From a virus: 64,000 nucleotides of DNA. The stretch is taken from IMG/VR virus record IMGVR_UViG_3300020580_000001, positions 1 to 64,000 of that record; one strand, 5' to 3'. A program made the translations under genes and the position numbers. Under the pieces are notes generated by a model. That model ran no database searches and was not told the DNA's origin. It saw nothing but the letters and a program-made list of their open reading frames with translations. Below, in pieces: positions 45,177 through 54,543 of this stretch; positions within the stretch are counted from its first letter, which is position 1; the number at the start of each line of letters is the position of its first letter.

Positions 45177-47119
45177 GCCGCATAGCTCGTCGTGTTCCTG
45201 ATCGAATCCGCATTGCGCGGACGACTTAATGGACGCTCTGTCTTTTCAACTGGGAAGTCGCCAGCAATGTGAATATTCACATCATTAGTTACGGCGCGGT
45301 GATCATGAATTTCATTCATTGACTGCTGCCATGGCGTTGATGGCTTGGCCCGAATTGTTTCAAGCGCCTTATGAAAATCTGATGCTGGTGGAATATGCGC
45401 AAGAGGGTTTGTAATTGGATGATGTCCGAAAGCAGCCCTCACATGCGGAATTCGCTGTCCGCTATTATCAACCAATGGCCCTTCAAAATTAGGTGTTATC
45501 ACATGTGTAGCTGATGCTAGACCAGATTCGCTTGCTCTCATAAGCTGATTGCGCGTCCTCACAAATCGTGGGTCCGTCATGGCCGCATGAATCATTTGAC
45601 GCGACTGCCCCTCCAAAGAATTCTTTGCGTAGCCATGTGCAGCTAGCCATTCCAACATTCTGGTCTTTCTGCGAAAATCGGGATTGCGTTCATTTCGAGG
45701 ATCACGCGCACCATAGATGCCAAAGCCAGTACCTTGATCGTGCACGGCATTGGGATCTAATGAAGACTCAGACATGGCTTGCCCAACCATGAGGGCCGCC
45801 GCCGCATGAATACTAGCTTCCGGTACTCCTTCCTTGCGTAGCTGATCTTTCATCGCGGCCATTGCTGTAGCAATCCTTTCTCGCGATGTTCCGCCTGTAT
45901 TTACGCCGCCAGCGTCTGCGCCGCCACCCCCTCCTCGAGCGCCGCCATGCCCAAACCTGCCGCGGCGCTGAGCGCCATGGCCGCCAGATTCCGTGCCTTC
46001 CCCTGGCCCAAAGCCGCCGCCAGCACCCCCAGCACCAGCGCCGCCGCCCAACCAACCCCGGACAGCCTCGCCGGCCGCATAGGCACCAACCCCAATGATC
46101 CCGAGCGCCGCTAGCCCCGCCAGCAACGCCGTCAGTGGCGCAAACGCGGCAATGAAGCCAGCTACCATGCTGGCCACGAACCGAACCATCACGATGCCAC
46201 TAATAAGTTCTAGGAGATGCCTTACACCGGCAAGACCGGTTCCGTCCGGCTGCCCGATGATTTTTTGTAGCCAGCCGCCGACCTCTTTTAGTGCATCCCA
46301 TAGGAACACAAAAACCGGGCCAAGTTTGGAAAGATCCGTAAAAACATGGCCGATCTGCGTAACAAGCTCTGTGAAAAACTTGACGATACGGTCGGAATCA
46401 TCATTAAGCCAGCTTGTAATCCGATCAAGAATGGCCATGAACTTGTCGAATAGCGCAGCATCGGCTTTCCGCGCGACTGTTTGAATCGCATCCGACAATG
46501 CATTATATGCGCGGGTAAGCGCTGCAGCCTTCTCGGCCTCTATGCCTAAATTGCTAGCTAATTGCTTTTCGAAATATGGACCAAAAATATCTTGCCGATG
46601 TTTTATTAAGGCATCTTCTTCAATGCTAAGCGCACTAGCCCTTGCGATCGCACGCCCCTTGCCTTCCTTGTCCGTTGCCTCATTATATTCTTTTGCGGCC
46701 TTCTCTCGTGCCTTCAGGAAGGCGCCGAAGCTATCCTTGGGATCATATTTGATGCCATATAAATTTTGTAGTTGTCTTGCGGCCGCGTCGCCAAATTTAC
46801 GAAATGTCTCGGACCAGCCCTCCCACGAGCGCTGGGCATTATCCGCCCCCTCACCGCTCTGTACTGCCGCCTTGCGCAATGCATCTATTTGTTCCGCCGA
46901 TGCGCCGGTCTTCTGCGATGCATACCATAATTCGCTAAGCGAGAATGAAATTCGCTTTGTTGCATCACTAACAATTGTCGGCAGCTCACCAATCTTTGCG
47001 CCGAATTCCTCGGCACGAGTTTGGACCCGCTTTAAGCCCTCATCAAAATCTTTGCGGCTTTTTTGATCCTGGTCGTACGCTATCTTGACCAAAAAACTTG
47101 AAAGGATATCGTCGGCCAT
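45173..47119 (-). CDS. tape measure protein 2 with tail lysozyme domain
   Basis: A 648-residue protein paralogous to the next gene: LSELWYASQKTGASAEQID, IFGPYFEKQLASNLGIEAEK, AALFDKFMAILDRITSWLND. A hydrophobic core (ASMVAGFIAAFAPLTALLAG) and a very Gly-rich linker follow, then a Phage_lysozyme2-like domain (GVPEASIHAAAALMVGQAMS, ESSLDPNAVHDQGTGFGIYG). It would measure tail length and open peptidoglycan during entry. Confidence 0.82.
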   Translation of the reverse strand: MADDILSSFLVKIAYDQDQKSRKDFDEGLKRVQTRAEEFGAKIGELPTIVSDATKRISFSLSELWYASQKTGASAEQIDALRKAAVQSGEGADNAQRSWEGWSETFRKFGDAAARQLQNLYGIKYDPKDSFGAFLKAREKAAKEYNEATDKEGKGRAIARASALSIEEDALIKHRQDIFGPYFEKQLASNLGIEAEKAAALTRAYNALSDAIQTVARKADAALFDKFMAILDRITSWLNDDSDRIVKFFTELVTQIGHVFTDLSKLGPVFVFLWDALKEVGGWLQKIIGQPDGTGLAGVRHLLELISGIVMVRFVASMVAGFIAAFAPLTALLAGLAALGIIGVGAYAAGEAVRGWLGGGAGAGGAGGGFGPGEGTESGGHGAQRRGRFGHGGARGGGGGADAGGVNTGGTSRERIATAMAAMKDQLRKEGVPEASIHAAAALMVGQAMSESSLDPNAVHDQGTGFGIYGARDPRNERNPDFRRKTRMLEWLAAHGYAKNSLEGQSRQMIHAAMTDPRFVRTRNQLMRASESGLASATHVITPNFEGPLVDNSGQRIPHVRAAFGHHPITNPLAHIPPASDFHKALETIRAKPSTPWQQSMNEIHDHRAVTNDVNIHIAGDFPVEKTERPLSRPRNADSIRNTTSYAA

Positions 47120-49053
47120 CAGGCTAGCCTATCTAACGAACGCAATGTGCCGGCATGTATGGATTTCATATGCCTTGCTATCTCGGATGCCGCGGTATGC
47201 GGATCGGTCGACGCTAGTTGTATATTTGTGACCTGCTTCCTAGATCCGATATTATTCACCCACTGCTTGCGAACTTGATGCGGATGCCCGAACGAATGCC
47301 GCAAAGGGGCTCCGTGTCTAACAAATATATCCAAGAAATCATTTAGAGTCCGCCCTTGAAGGTGGCCCTCCTTCCGCGTAATCCCATAAGCAACTTTTGC
47401 TGCAACTTCTGGATTATTTAAATCCAACTTAGCGTGCCGTGGAAGCCCCGTCCATTGCTCAACCTGACGCGCATATTCAGCCGGGTCATTGCGGTCCGCG
47501 CGTGGGGCATATTTCTTAAGCTCGCCGGCTAATGTATCAACACCCTTCATATTTGCAAACATTGTTTTGTATCGAGATAATTGTTCAATTATTGCATGCG
47601 CAGCATCCGCCGGTGTCTCAAATTTCTTAAATCCTCCTTCCTTGGCTCTAATATTGCCTAGATTAAATCCTCGAATATCACTAGCTGCACCAGCGATTGG
47701 ATGGAATGCGCCTTGTGCACCAGGAATGTTAAAATCCTGCCCTGCCCCCACGTTCTGATCGTGAGAAAATGGACCATAACCGCCTTTCTTGATGTAATCT
47801 TGCGTTCCAGGCTCTGGCATGGCAAGTAGTGGTGTGGTTGGAGCTTTCTGAGCGTGCGTTTCCTCCTTCGGCATTCCCGGATGCCAGCCGGGATGATCGA
47901 GGCCATAAGGATCGTCTCCCTCGGCCTTCCCAATGCCAGGAGTTCTATTCCAAAGCCGTTCCGCAGCAGCAGCTCCAGAGCCGCCAAGCGCATGCCCAGG
48001 ATCTCCGGCAAATGCTTCGGCGCCTTCATATGCCGCCAGAAAGGCCACGCCACCAGGCAAGAGCCGGATCAATGCGCGGATTCCAAGAAGTCCAGCAAGC
48101 TTCAGCGCCCACTTACCGGCGATGTAAACCGCCAGCGCGTCCAGCACATAGCGAACCGCATGCAAGCCACCATGCTGGCCGTCCGGCGAGCCCAGAAGTC
48201 GGTCGAGCGCCGCCGTTGTCCTATCTAGCCCGGCAGCGATTAGATGCACCGCAGGAACCGCTACAGGCTCGATGTCCCTCCAGGCAAGCACAAGCTGGTC
48301 GACAACCGTTGTTAGATCGGCAACGATCTCCTCGGAATGCTCATTGACCCACTTCGTCATGTCGTCGAGGACGATGCCATATTTGTCAAATAGCGCCGCG
48401 GCCATTTTGCGGCCAAGAGTCTCAAGCGAATCGCCAAGCGCGTCCAATGACCGGATTAGAGCAACCGCCTTCTCGGCCGCCTCCGGAAGATATTCATTGC
48501 TCTCCATCTGTTTTTGAAAATACGGATCGTAGACGGCACGGCCGCGGGCGAGAATAACATCCTCGTCCGTCTTCATCAGCTCGAGCATGCCGACCTGCAT
48601 GTCGCCATGTTTGCGGCGCTCGGCCATCGCTTTCAAATATGCTTGATGGGCGGTTGCCGCATCTTTAAAATCTTCGTCTCTCAGTCCTAATTGCCTTTTT
48701 AACACATCCTTGTATTGAGGGTATAATCTAAGCTTTTCTGAGAATTTATCAAAATCAGCGTGAAATTTCTCTAAGGTCGTGCCGGACTGCACCATCGCCT
48801 TGCCGGCGGCATCAAGAGTCCTAATCGAGACATTTGCTTTTTGGGCTTCATAATATAGCTTGCTTAATCCGGCCGCGATCTTATCCGTCGCATATACAAT
48901 TGCTGTAGCCGCCGCGGTAATTGTCGGCACAACAATGGCAACCGCCTCGGCGAGCGCATCAAATGCCTTCTCCGCCTCGCGCACTTCCGTCGAGGTCGGC
49001 CCCTTCATCGAGAGGCTGACCAAGTAATGTTCTAGTATATTAGGGGCGGCCAT
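47119..49053 (-). CDS. tape measure protein 1 with a different C-terminal hydrolase
   Basis: A 644-residue protein. The N-terminal 300 residues align with tape measure 2 (SKLYYEAQKANVSIRTLDAA, VYDPYFQKQMESNEYLPEAA, AALFDKYGIVLDDMTKWVNE), followed by a hydrophobic stretch. The C-terminal domain differs: NLGNIRAKEGGFKKFETPAD, AAHAIIEQLSRYKTMFANMK and LKKYAPRADRNDPAEYARQV, a pattern of structural lysozyme-type peptidoglycan hydrolases. Two paralogous tape measures with different hydrolases in tandem is unusual. Confidence 0.82.
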   Translation of the reverse strand: MAAPNILEHYLVSLSMKGPTSTEVREAEKAFDALAEAVAIVVPTITAAATAIVYATDKIAAGLSKLYYEAQKANVSIRTLDAAGKAMVQSGTTLEKFHADFDKFSEKLRLYPQYKDVLKRQLGLRDEDFKDAATAHQAYLKAMAERRKHGDMQVGMLELMKTDEDVILARGRAVYDPYFQKQMESNEYLPEAAEKAVALIRSLDALGDSLETLGRKMAAALFDKYGIVLDDMTKWVNEHSEEIVADLTTVVDQLVLAWRDIEPVAVPAVHLIAAGLDRTTAALDRLLGSPDGQHGGLHAVRYVLDALAVYIAGKWALKLAGLLGIRALIRLLPGGVAFLAAYEGAEAFAGDPGHALGGSGAAAAERLWNRTPGIGKAEGDDPYGLDHPGWHPGMPKEETHAQKAPTTPLLAMPEPGTQDYIKKGGYGPFSHDQNVGAGQDFNIPGAQGAFHPIAGAASDIRGFNLGNIRAKEGGFKKFETPADAAHAIIEQLSRYKTMFANMKGVDTLAGELKKYAPRADRNDPAEYARQVEQWTGLPRHAKLDLNNPEVAAKVAYGITRKEGHLQGRTLNDFLDIFVRHGAPLRHSFGHPHQVRKQWVNNIGSRKQVTNIQLASTDPHTAASEIARHMKSIHAGTLRSLDRLA

Positions 49054-49252
49054 CGCGCTTGTTCATCGCCTCGTGCGCCCTGAATTGATTCTCGGCGTCC
49101 GCTTCGATCGCCTCGTTCAATTCGGCAATTTTGCAAAGATCATATGTTCCATCAAACAATTCACTGAACTTAATATGCCGGCTTATAACTGGCCGCATGA
49201 TCCAATCTCGCCCATTCGGCAAAGATACAACATCATAATCTAGGTGCGGCAC
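49040..49252 (-). CDS. tail assembly protein, DUF6889-like (70 aa)
   Basis: A short protein: WIMRPVISRHIKFSELFDGT, YDLCKIAELNEAIEADAENQ. The layout and position between chaperone and tape measure match the DUF6889-type partner of tail assembly chaperones. It overlaps the tape-measure start by 14 bp; it does not appear to be a frameshift product. Confidence 0.7.
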   Translation of the reverse strand: MPHLDYDVVSLPNGRDWIMRPVISRHIKFSELFDGTYDLCKIAELNEAIEADAENQFRAHEAMNKRDGRP

Positions 49253-49266
49253 ATGACTAGTAAATT

Positions 49267-49689
49267 CTAGCCTGTGCCTGGTAAAAAATTTTGGAAATTA
49301 TCCTGTAGCACAGCAATGACAATACCGCCTATTTCCATCAGGCCGATATCGTCAAACATTGGCTGGTGCGCCGCTTCATTCCATACCTTTGCCCAGCCTT
49401 TGCCTGCAACCATTTTGCGTTCGCACGAACCCATGCATACGGCAATGAGAGCATGTGTCTTCTCCCGCGGCATATCTGCTATTGAGGTTGCGATTTGCGA
49501 AACCACCTTTATTTGCAAAGTCCGTTTTGCTTCGCCAGAATCAACATCAGAGGAGGAATCTTTATCTAAGCCGATAAGATCCTTAACGCTGACCAAAAGC
49601 GGCGATAGATCGAGCATTAAATCCAATTGATCCATTGCGGACAATTTTTTATTTTTGTAAGTTATTCCATTAATCTCGAATTCAGCCAT
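49267..49689 (-). CDS. tail assembly chaperone (140 aa)
   Basis: ITYKNKKLSAMDQLDLMLDL, PLLVSVKDLIGL and ADMPREKTHALIAVCMGSCE are typical of the chaperone encoded between tube and tape measure in DUF3383/DUF3277 tail clusters. Probably keeps the tape measure folded. Confidence 0.75.
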   Translation of the reverse strand: MAEFEINGITYKNKKLSAMDQLDLMLDLSPLLVSVKDLIGLDKDSSSDVDSGEAKRTLQIKVVSQIATSIADMPREKTHALIAVCMGSCERKMVAGKGWAKVWNEAAHQPMFDDIGLMEIGGIVIAVLQDNFQNFLPGTG

Positions 49690-49690
49690 A

Positions 49691-50161
49691 TCACCCCGCT
49701 AGAATTGTCGTACTACCGGGACTGCCATCTCCGAGAGTTTCGTCAATAACCCCGGCATTAAATACCCAATCAAGCATCCCTCCTTCCCTGGCATTGACAT
49801 TGTCAGGAATCTTTTTGATCGAGCACAAAAGACAAACGATCGTATCGCCACGGGTCGGATTGCGGACGGTAATCGTGCTGTTTCCGCAATTCGCGGAACT
49901 GTTCGTGGTTTGCTTATAAAGCGACGACATCAAAGAATTTGTGGGACTTGTTTTTTGTAGACGTATGGACACTGTACCTCCCTGTGCCGCATGAAGCGAG
50001 GTCATTGGTGTACCATCACAGCCCCATACGATTGTTGTCTTATCGCCTTCGAGCGCAATCGTAACTCCCTCTTCGGCAATGCCTCCTCCGGGAGATATAG
50101 AGAATGATCCGGCCGGATCGGTAATCGCGACATTGACATCTGAAAAAGAATAAGTTGCCAT
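49691..50161 (-). CDS. DUF3277 tail tube protein
   Basis: A 156-residue tube protein: YSFSDVNVAITDPAGSFSIS, EEGVTIALEGDKTTIVWGCD, GGTVSIRLQKTSPTNSLMSS. These blocks match DUF3277 closely. It lies after the sheath gene, the standard order. Confidence 0.88.
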   Translation of the reverse strand: MATYSFSDVNVAITDPAGSFSISPGGGIAEEGVTIALEGDKTTIVWGCDGTPMTSLHAAQGGTVSIRLQKTSPTNSLMSSLYKQTTNSSANCGNSTITVRNPTRGDTIVCLLCSIKKIPDNVNAREGGMLDWVFNAGVIDETLGDGSPGSTTILAG

Positions 50162-50165
50162 TTGA

Positions 50166-51986
50166 TTACCTATTCACGGTGATGATGACATTTACATAAT
50201 GTACGGCCCCAGCGAGCTTAATCGCGCATTGGATCGGCACCGACTTACGAGCTTCTCGATCTGCCTGTGCCTGCGTTGCTACTGGCGGCGCAAAGACGTA
50301 ATAACCAAGGGTTAACGTATCCCCGGTATTTAACTGACCGAACGGAGGTCCGGTCCATCTTCCAGGTGCCACAAGACCATTATTGACGGCTCCCTGCAAA
50401 GTATCATTGATCTCATTGACGATCTGATGCATACCTGGATCAGTTTGGGGAATTTTGGTTGGAGACTGATAAAGGAGATTATAAACATTGGTCTGCACTG
50501 CATTCGCAAGCCAATCTGTTCCGTGGACCTCGTCAAAGAAAAATCCGTTAGCCATCACGCCTTGCTGAATAATTGCAGTAGCGTTTTGGAAGTTCACGAA
50601 GACATTACAATTTTTATTGGTTAATGTCTGGGCCTGCGATTCCGTTATGAATTCTGCAACAATCCCTGGCTCTTGCTTGAATTTAAGAGTTATAACAGAA
50701 TTATTAGCACTGAAATTGACAGTGAATGCACGACCGAATACTGAAGCCGCAGAATATGGGCTGGAAGACGAATATTGCTCAAACGTACGTTTGTATCCCA
50801 ACACCTTTATGGAGCTGGCGATATCAGAGTTGTTTGTTGGATCGAGGACTCCCGGCGCCTGCGTCGAGACGCCAAATATGTGCGCCCTATTAGCGCCCTC
50901 GATATATCCAGCGACAGCAATATAGTCTGAATCGGCCGGCGGAGTTGCAGTGGCGAATGTTGCTCCGTACCACACACCGGAAAGATTATCTAGCACTCCG
51001 ATGCATGCGAGAGCCGTCTCGGGATTTACGCCGATCACCGGAGCAGAAGCAGTACTCAATGTCGTATTAGTCAACACCGAAAGGTCTGTACCGCTTCCCC
51101 CGGTCAGCGTAGCGCCTGATACCGTAGCGGCTGATGCAGCCAATGTATAGGCATTTCCAGCCGTACCAGCCAAATCCGAAACGACATAAACCTTTGTTCC
51201 GACCACATTCGGTATTGAAAGCGTCACTTTAGAAATATTAACATCTAATGACGGATTAGCAAACGCTACTAAATTAGCCATTGTTGCGGCTGTCGTGCCA
51301 CCAATCAGCACCTGATTGCCAGTCGGCCCAGAAGAAACAAATGTTACAACTGTGCCATTGATGGTAACCGAGGCACCAGCTAGTGGATTCACCGGGAAAC
51401 TAATCCATCCACTTGCGGTTGGCGCACGTGCTGCGCTTACGGAGCTTGTAACTCCGGTCGTTCCAGAAGTAATATCAAATCTTTGAATGTTGCTATTCCA
51501 AACAAATGTTGCCCCTGCCGCCAAAGTTTGCAATTCTGTTTGAATAGCCGATGCCACACCGTTGAGATTAAGCGCGCCAGTAAGTCCTATACCAGTCAAT
51601 GAGCATGGCACGCCATCAACATAAACCAAAAAACCGCCATTAGATATTGATGTGAAATTGGAGAGAAGTTGCATAGTAGGCGACATCACACCACTATGAA
51701 GAATGCCGCTTGTGGCGAATTGTGCCCAGCGGCCGATATAACAAAACGCCGGCTGTGGACTTTGTGAAAAGAAGAGATCCGCCGCTAGCCACTCTGGAGA
51801 GGTTGTGCCAAAATCGCTTGTCACACCCGCAAGCGTCGTGTAGAGACGAATACGCTCGGTCGTATCGATTACCGGCGACGAGCCAATAATCACAAGACTG
51901 CCAAAATTAGAAAACGTCGCGGCGAGTGGCGCAATATTAACTTGAACATTGACGACGTCGGAGACGTTGAGGCCCGTGGGCGCCAT
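50166..51986 (-). CDS. DUF3383 tail sheath protein
   Basis: A 606-residue sheath: VVNVQVNIAPLAATFSNFGS, YTTLAGVTSDFGTTSPEWLA, ADLFFSQSPQPAFCYIGRWA, then near the C-terminus NVFVNFQNATAIIQQGVMAN, FFFDEVHGTDWLANAVQTNV. A middle domain (about 195-310) of repeated Val/Thr strands (ASVTINGTVVTFVSSGPTGN) is an insertion often seen in this family. AAGGAAATATC precedes the ATG. Marks the phage as having a contractile tail. Confidence 0.9.
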   Translation of the reverse strand: MAPTGLNVSDVVNVQVNIAPLAATFSNFGSLVIIGSSPVIDTTERIRLYTTLAGVTSDFGTTSPEWLAADLFFSQSPQPAFCYIGRWAQFATSGILHSGVMSPTMQLLSNFTSISNGGFLVYVDGVPCSLTGIGLTGALNLNGVASAIQTELQTLAAGATFVWNSNIQRFDITSGTTGVTSSVSAARAPTASGWISFPVNPLAGASVTINGTVVTFVSSGPTGNQVLIGGTTAATMANLVAFANPSLDVNISKVTLSIPNVVGTKVYVVSDLAGTAGNAYTLAASAATVSGATLTGGSGTDLSVLTNTTLSTASAPVIGVNPETALACIGVLDNLSGVWYGATFATATPPADSDYIAVAGYIEGANRAHIFGVSTQAPGVLDPTNNSDIASSIKVLGYKRTFEQYSSSSPYSAASVFGRAFTVNFSANNSVITLKFKQEPGIVAEFITESQAQTLTNKNCNVFVNFQNATAIIQQGVMANGFFFDEVHGTDWLANAVQTNVYNLLYQSPTKIPQTDPGMHQIVNEINDTLQGAVNNGLVAPGRWTGPPFGQLNTGDTLTLGYYVFAPPVATQAQADREARKSVPIQCAIKLAGAVHYVNVIITVNR

Positions 51987-51998
51987 GATATTTCCTTA

Positions 51999-52032
51999 TA
52001 AAAAAAGCCCCGCTTGCTTTCGCAATGGGGCT
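51999..52032 (-). terminator. intrinsic terminator before the sheath gene
   Basis: On the minus strand AGCCCC...GGGGCT (52032-52006) forms a 6-bp stem with a 15-nt loop, followed by TTTTTTT (52005-51999). It ends the neck-gene transcript partly, so the sheath gene may be set by attenuation or its own promoter. Confidence 0.75.
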
Positions 52033-52061
52033 TAGAATTATCGATGATTGAATTTTAGCTG

Positions 52062-52691
52062 TTAAACCTGCGGGGGATTAGGCCCGGCACTGAATGCATT
52101 CGTATTGCCGGTATCGCCCTCAATCGTAATTGGAGCTGATAGAATATTGAGAACTGGATATGTGCGATCGATCTCGCGCCGGACACAAAATGTCAGATCG
52201 ACACGGCGAAACCAAACCTCATTGATCAATTCCGATGTGTTGATTATTTTGCAATCCGAAGCGACGATATTCATGTTTTGTAAAAAGAACGATTCCCGAT
52301 TTTGATCGACCGCAAGCCCGGCTCGGAACATGTTTGCATTGCCCCGTGAGTTCGGGCCATAGAAGCTCGCCATGACCTCCAGCACTTCATGACGGCGCTG
52401 CTCGTCATAGCCTTGCCCGGCCGGATCATTGGGATTGGATGGCTCGCCACGCCAATGCCGTGTATATGCGCTATATTCCGGCGTTTCGGAAAGGATGCCT
52501 ACCCCACACCAATCAACCGTTGCCTCCGGCTGCTTGGGCGACGGTGTTTGCCAGCGCGGCCGAACCATAGGCCCAGGCAGGCCTGTCATGCCAACCACGG
52601 CGCCTTGCAAAAACGCATCGAGCGCGATATCTTCGATAGGTGGCGCACTTGACGGAACAAGATAGCCGCCGGTTGAGGAATCGTTTGACAA
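52062..52691 (-). CDS. tail terminator/neck protein, LIC_12616-like
   Basis: A 209-residue protein: LDAFLQGAVVGMTGLPGPMV, RPRWQTPSPKQPEATVDWCG, RRHEVLEVMASFYGPNSRGN and FCVRREIDRTYPVLNILSAP. These are hallmarks of the LIC_12616-type tail completion family next to sheath genes. Caps the tail. Confidence 0.8.
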   Translation of the reverse strand: MSNDSSTGGYLVPSSAPPIEDIALDAFLQGAVVGMTGLPGPMVRPRWQTPSPKQPEATVDWCGVGILSETPEYSAYTRHWRGEPSNPNDPAGQGYDEQRRHEVLEVMASFYGPNSRGNANMFRAGLAVDQNRESFFLQNMNIVASDCKIINTSELINEVWFRRVDLTFCVRREIDRTYPVLNILSAPITIEGDTGNTNAFSAGPNPPQV

Positions 52692-52712
52692 GGCATGTCC
52701 TAAATTGATAAG
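52685..52712 (+). promoter_or_regulatory. promoter of a plus-strand moron
   Basis: TTGACA (52685-52690), 16-bp spacer, GATAAG (52707-52712), 24 bases before the start at 52736. It overlaps the start of the divergent neck gene. Confidence 0.5.
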
Positions 52713-52735
52713 GAGTGATTACAAGGATACAAAAA

Positions 52736-53026
52736 ATGAGCAAAACATCAAAAATGATCCCGATCCCCAAAGGCGCAATATTTACTATCACTACTGGAGA
52801 ATATAGTGACTATTCCGTGCATGGCGTTTTCCGAGCTAAGGAAGATATCGATGTAGAGACATTGCGTGATTTATGGATCGTGGCCCACCCAGATCAGCAA
52901 GAAGATTACCATTTTGACGAGATTAAATTCCTAGCCTCGCTTAGCGGTATCTTGGAGCCAATTGATGCATTCGAATGGCATCTGTCCAATTATTCATGTG
53001 TAAAAGAAATGAATGTATATAGATGA
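52736..53026 (+). CDS. plus-strand moron protein (96 aa)
   Basis: Start at ATG 52736 (MSKTSKMIPIPKGAIF) after AAGGATAC. A small alpha/beta protein: GEYSDYSVHGVFRAKEDIDV, LRDLWIVAHPDQQEDYHFDE. It lies against the late operon and has its own promoter, so it could be expressed in lysogens. No family recognised. Confidence 0.6.
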   Translation: MSKTSKMIPIPKGAIFTITTGEYSDYSVHGVFRAKEDIDVETLRDLWIVAHPDQQEDYHFDEIKFLASLSGILEPIDAFEWHLSNYSCVKEMNVYR

Positions 53027-53037
53027 GTCGTTACTCA

Positions 53038-53253
53038 TCAGCGCTGTTGACCATGAAGACAGACTTCGTCATATAGCGCCTTATGAAGCGCCTCGCTGAG
53101 TTCCTTAGCGGTAGCCATCCATGTTGCAGATATATCTGCCTCGACATAGGCGAGCATGGCTTCGTGAACCATGCGCTGCTTCGCTTCCAATGTGGCAATT
53201 CGCTGTTCGTAATGATGAAAATCAACGAACTTGGACTGATCATGATCGATCAT
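53038..53253 (-). CDS. small hypothetical protein (71 aa)
   Basis: MIDHDQSKFVDFHHYEQRIA, then a helical coil (ATLEAKQRMVHEAMLAYVEA). Start overlaps the upstream neck gene by 4 bp. A competing shifted frame (53031-53243) has an unlikely composition. Function unknown. Confidence 0.55.
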   Translation of the reverse strand: MIDHDQSKFVDFHHYEQRIATLEAKQRMVHEAMLAYVEADISATWMATAKELSEALHKALYDEVCLHGQQR

Positions 53254-53621
53254 GGGCTTACCACCTTCAGCACACAGAGAGCCTCAATGAACCCAGCGCC
53301 CCATCCACTCCAGTCGCCAGTTGTCTTGACTTGATATTGACGACCATGCCATGTCACAACATCTGCATCCGTGGTGCCGGCGCCGTTGGTCAATCTAAAT
53401 TTGGTAATGATGGTTATCGATCCGGAAAGCAATTCACCATCCGGCATCTTTATCAAATCAATATCGTCATTGGCGGTGACGACGCCGGATATATTATTAT
53501 AGATAACTGACGAATCGCTTGCTATCCCACCAAGCGTAATAGTCTGAGTAAATCTAGCAACCGAAAATCTGTCGGCAAAATCAGGATCTGTTAGAATATC
53601 CGTAACGTCAAGGGATGGCAT
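53250..53621 (-). CDS. head-tail joining protein (123 aa)
   Basis: DILTDPDFADRFSVARFTQT begins a beta-rich protein with DIDLIKMPDGELLSGSITII and WHGRQYQVKTTGDWSGWGAG. This pattern is shared by short head-tail connector proteins located just after gp10-like genes. Overlaps its neighbours by 1-4 bp. Confidence 0.7.
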   Translation of the reverse strand: MPSLDVTDILTDPDFADRFSVARFTQTITLGGIASDSSVIYNNISGVVTANDDIDLIKMPDGELLSGSITIITKFRLTNGAGTTDADVVTWHGRQYQVKTTGDWSGWGAGFIEALCVLKVVSP

Positions 53622-54103
53622 TATCGCACGATATAGGTAATGGCCCGCCTGAGCTGGCCAGTGTCAAGTAAGGGAGCAGTTCCGGTTCGTCCGCGAGCGC
53701 GCCGTGCCGCCAGCGTAGCTGGCTTCAATGGCTCAAACGGTCCATCTGTTATCTTCTTCTGAACCGATACTTGCGCAATAAGCCCGACCTTTTCTAGTTC
53801 CTGGTCGATTTGATCTTGCTTGCCGTGAAGCGCTAGTTGACCGGCTTTTTTCATATGAATTTCGATGTCGGCTCGCGCATTGGCAATGCCCGGATGTAAA
53901 AATGGGCGAGCAGGAATATTTTTAGCGGGAGACCCATACTCATGAACATAGCCAAGGAGTGCATTTGTCGCCACCGTTGTCTCCCCCGGTTCCGGATCGC
54001 GCGCCGCGTTGGCCGCCGGAATGCCGACAAGGACCTCGCGTTTTAAAAGTCCTTCAAGAGCTTTTCGGAATTGCGCGGTATGGCTTTTCTGTTCAATGTT
54101 CAT
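53621..54103 (-). CDS. HK97 gp10/Mu gpG-like neck protein (160 aa)
   Basis: KALEGLLKREVLVGIPAANA, NALLGYVHEYGSPAKNIPAR (the 'HEYGsp...IPaRPFL' signature), and PLLDTGQLRRAITYIV at the C-terminus. These are clear marks of the tail-completion/virion-morphogenesis family. Confidence 0.85.
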   Translation of the reverse strand: MNIEQKSHTAQFRKALEGLLKREVLVGIPAANAARDPEPGETTVATNALLGYVHEYGSPAKNIPARPFLHPGIANARADIEIHMKKAGQLALHGKQDQIDQELEKVGLIAQVSVQKKITDGPFEPLKPATLAARRARGRTGTAPLLDTGQLRRAITYIVR

Positions 54104-54543
54104 GGAACAAATTGCCAGTTAGGCGTTGGCCATCTATTCAGCGCCGCTGTTTGTCTGCCAGGAAAATAGACAAACCCACCATTCGATATCATCATCCTAT
54201 AAAGGCGCTGGCCATAAGAAGTCGCATTCCACATGCCGGCCCCCGGACTCTGATTGGCCGTAGTATCATAGCCAGCATGAACTTTATCAACGCCTTTTGA
54301 ATTAAGCGGCCCTGACGACTGGCCAGGAATGCCACCATTAGCCGTAATAGCCGCATCCCGCGCGGACAATACAAGATTATGAGCAACAAAAAGCATTGCG
54401 GCTAAATCAAGTGTTACTCCGAAGCGGCATGCATTGAGTTGATTATATGCTTGTGGAATCCAGAAATTGATTTGCGCAATTGGATAAGAGGGCGTATTAA
54501 ATTCCGGGAACGCTGCGATAAAATCGGTTGCCAATATCGTCAT
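54100..54543 (-). CDS. DUF4054 head-tail adaptor (147 aa)
   Basis: FIAAFPEFNTPSYPIAQINF, YNQLNACRFGVTLDLAAMLF, VAHNLVLSARDA match DUF4054 neck proteins. The C-terminal part with GQRLYRMMISNGG fits too. ATGA overlap with its neighbour. Confidence 0.82.
   Translation of the reverse strand: MTILATDFIAAFPEFNTPSYPIAQINFWIPQAYNQLNACRFGVTLDLAAMLFVAHNLVLSARDAAITANGGIPGQSSGPLNSKGVDKVHAGYDTTANQSPGAGMWNATSYGQRLYRMMISNGGFVYFPGRQTAALNRWPTPNWQFVP

Noticed and set aside
45886-46098. Arg/His/Pro-rich plus-strand frame
   Set aside because: Antisense shadow of the Gly-rich linker in tape measure 2.
49040-49689. Programmed -1 frameshift joining the two tail assembly proteins
   Set aside because: A 14-bp gap and separate starts lie between the genes and I saw no slippery heptamer at the end of the first; they look like separate proteins.
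53031-53243. 70-codon minus-strand frame competing with 53038-53253
   Set aside because: Shifted frame with implausible composition; the 71-codon frame is coupled to its neighbour and reads as a helical protein.
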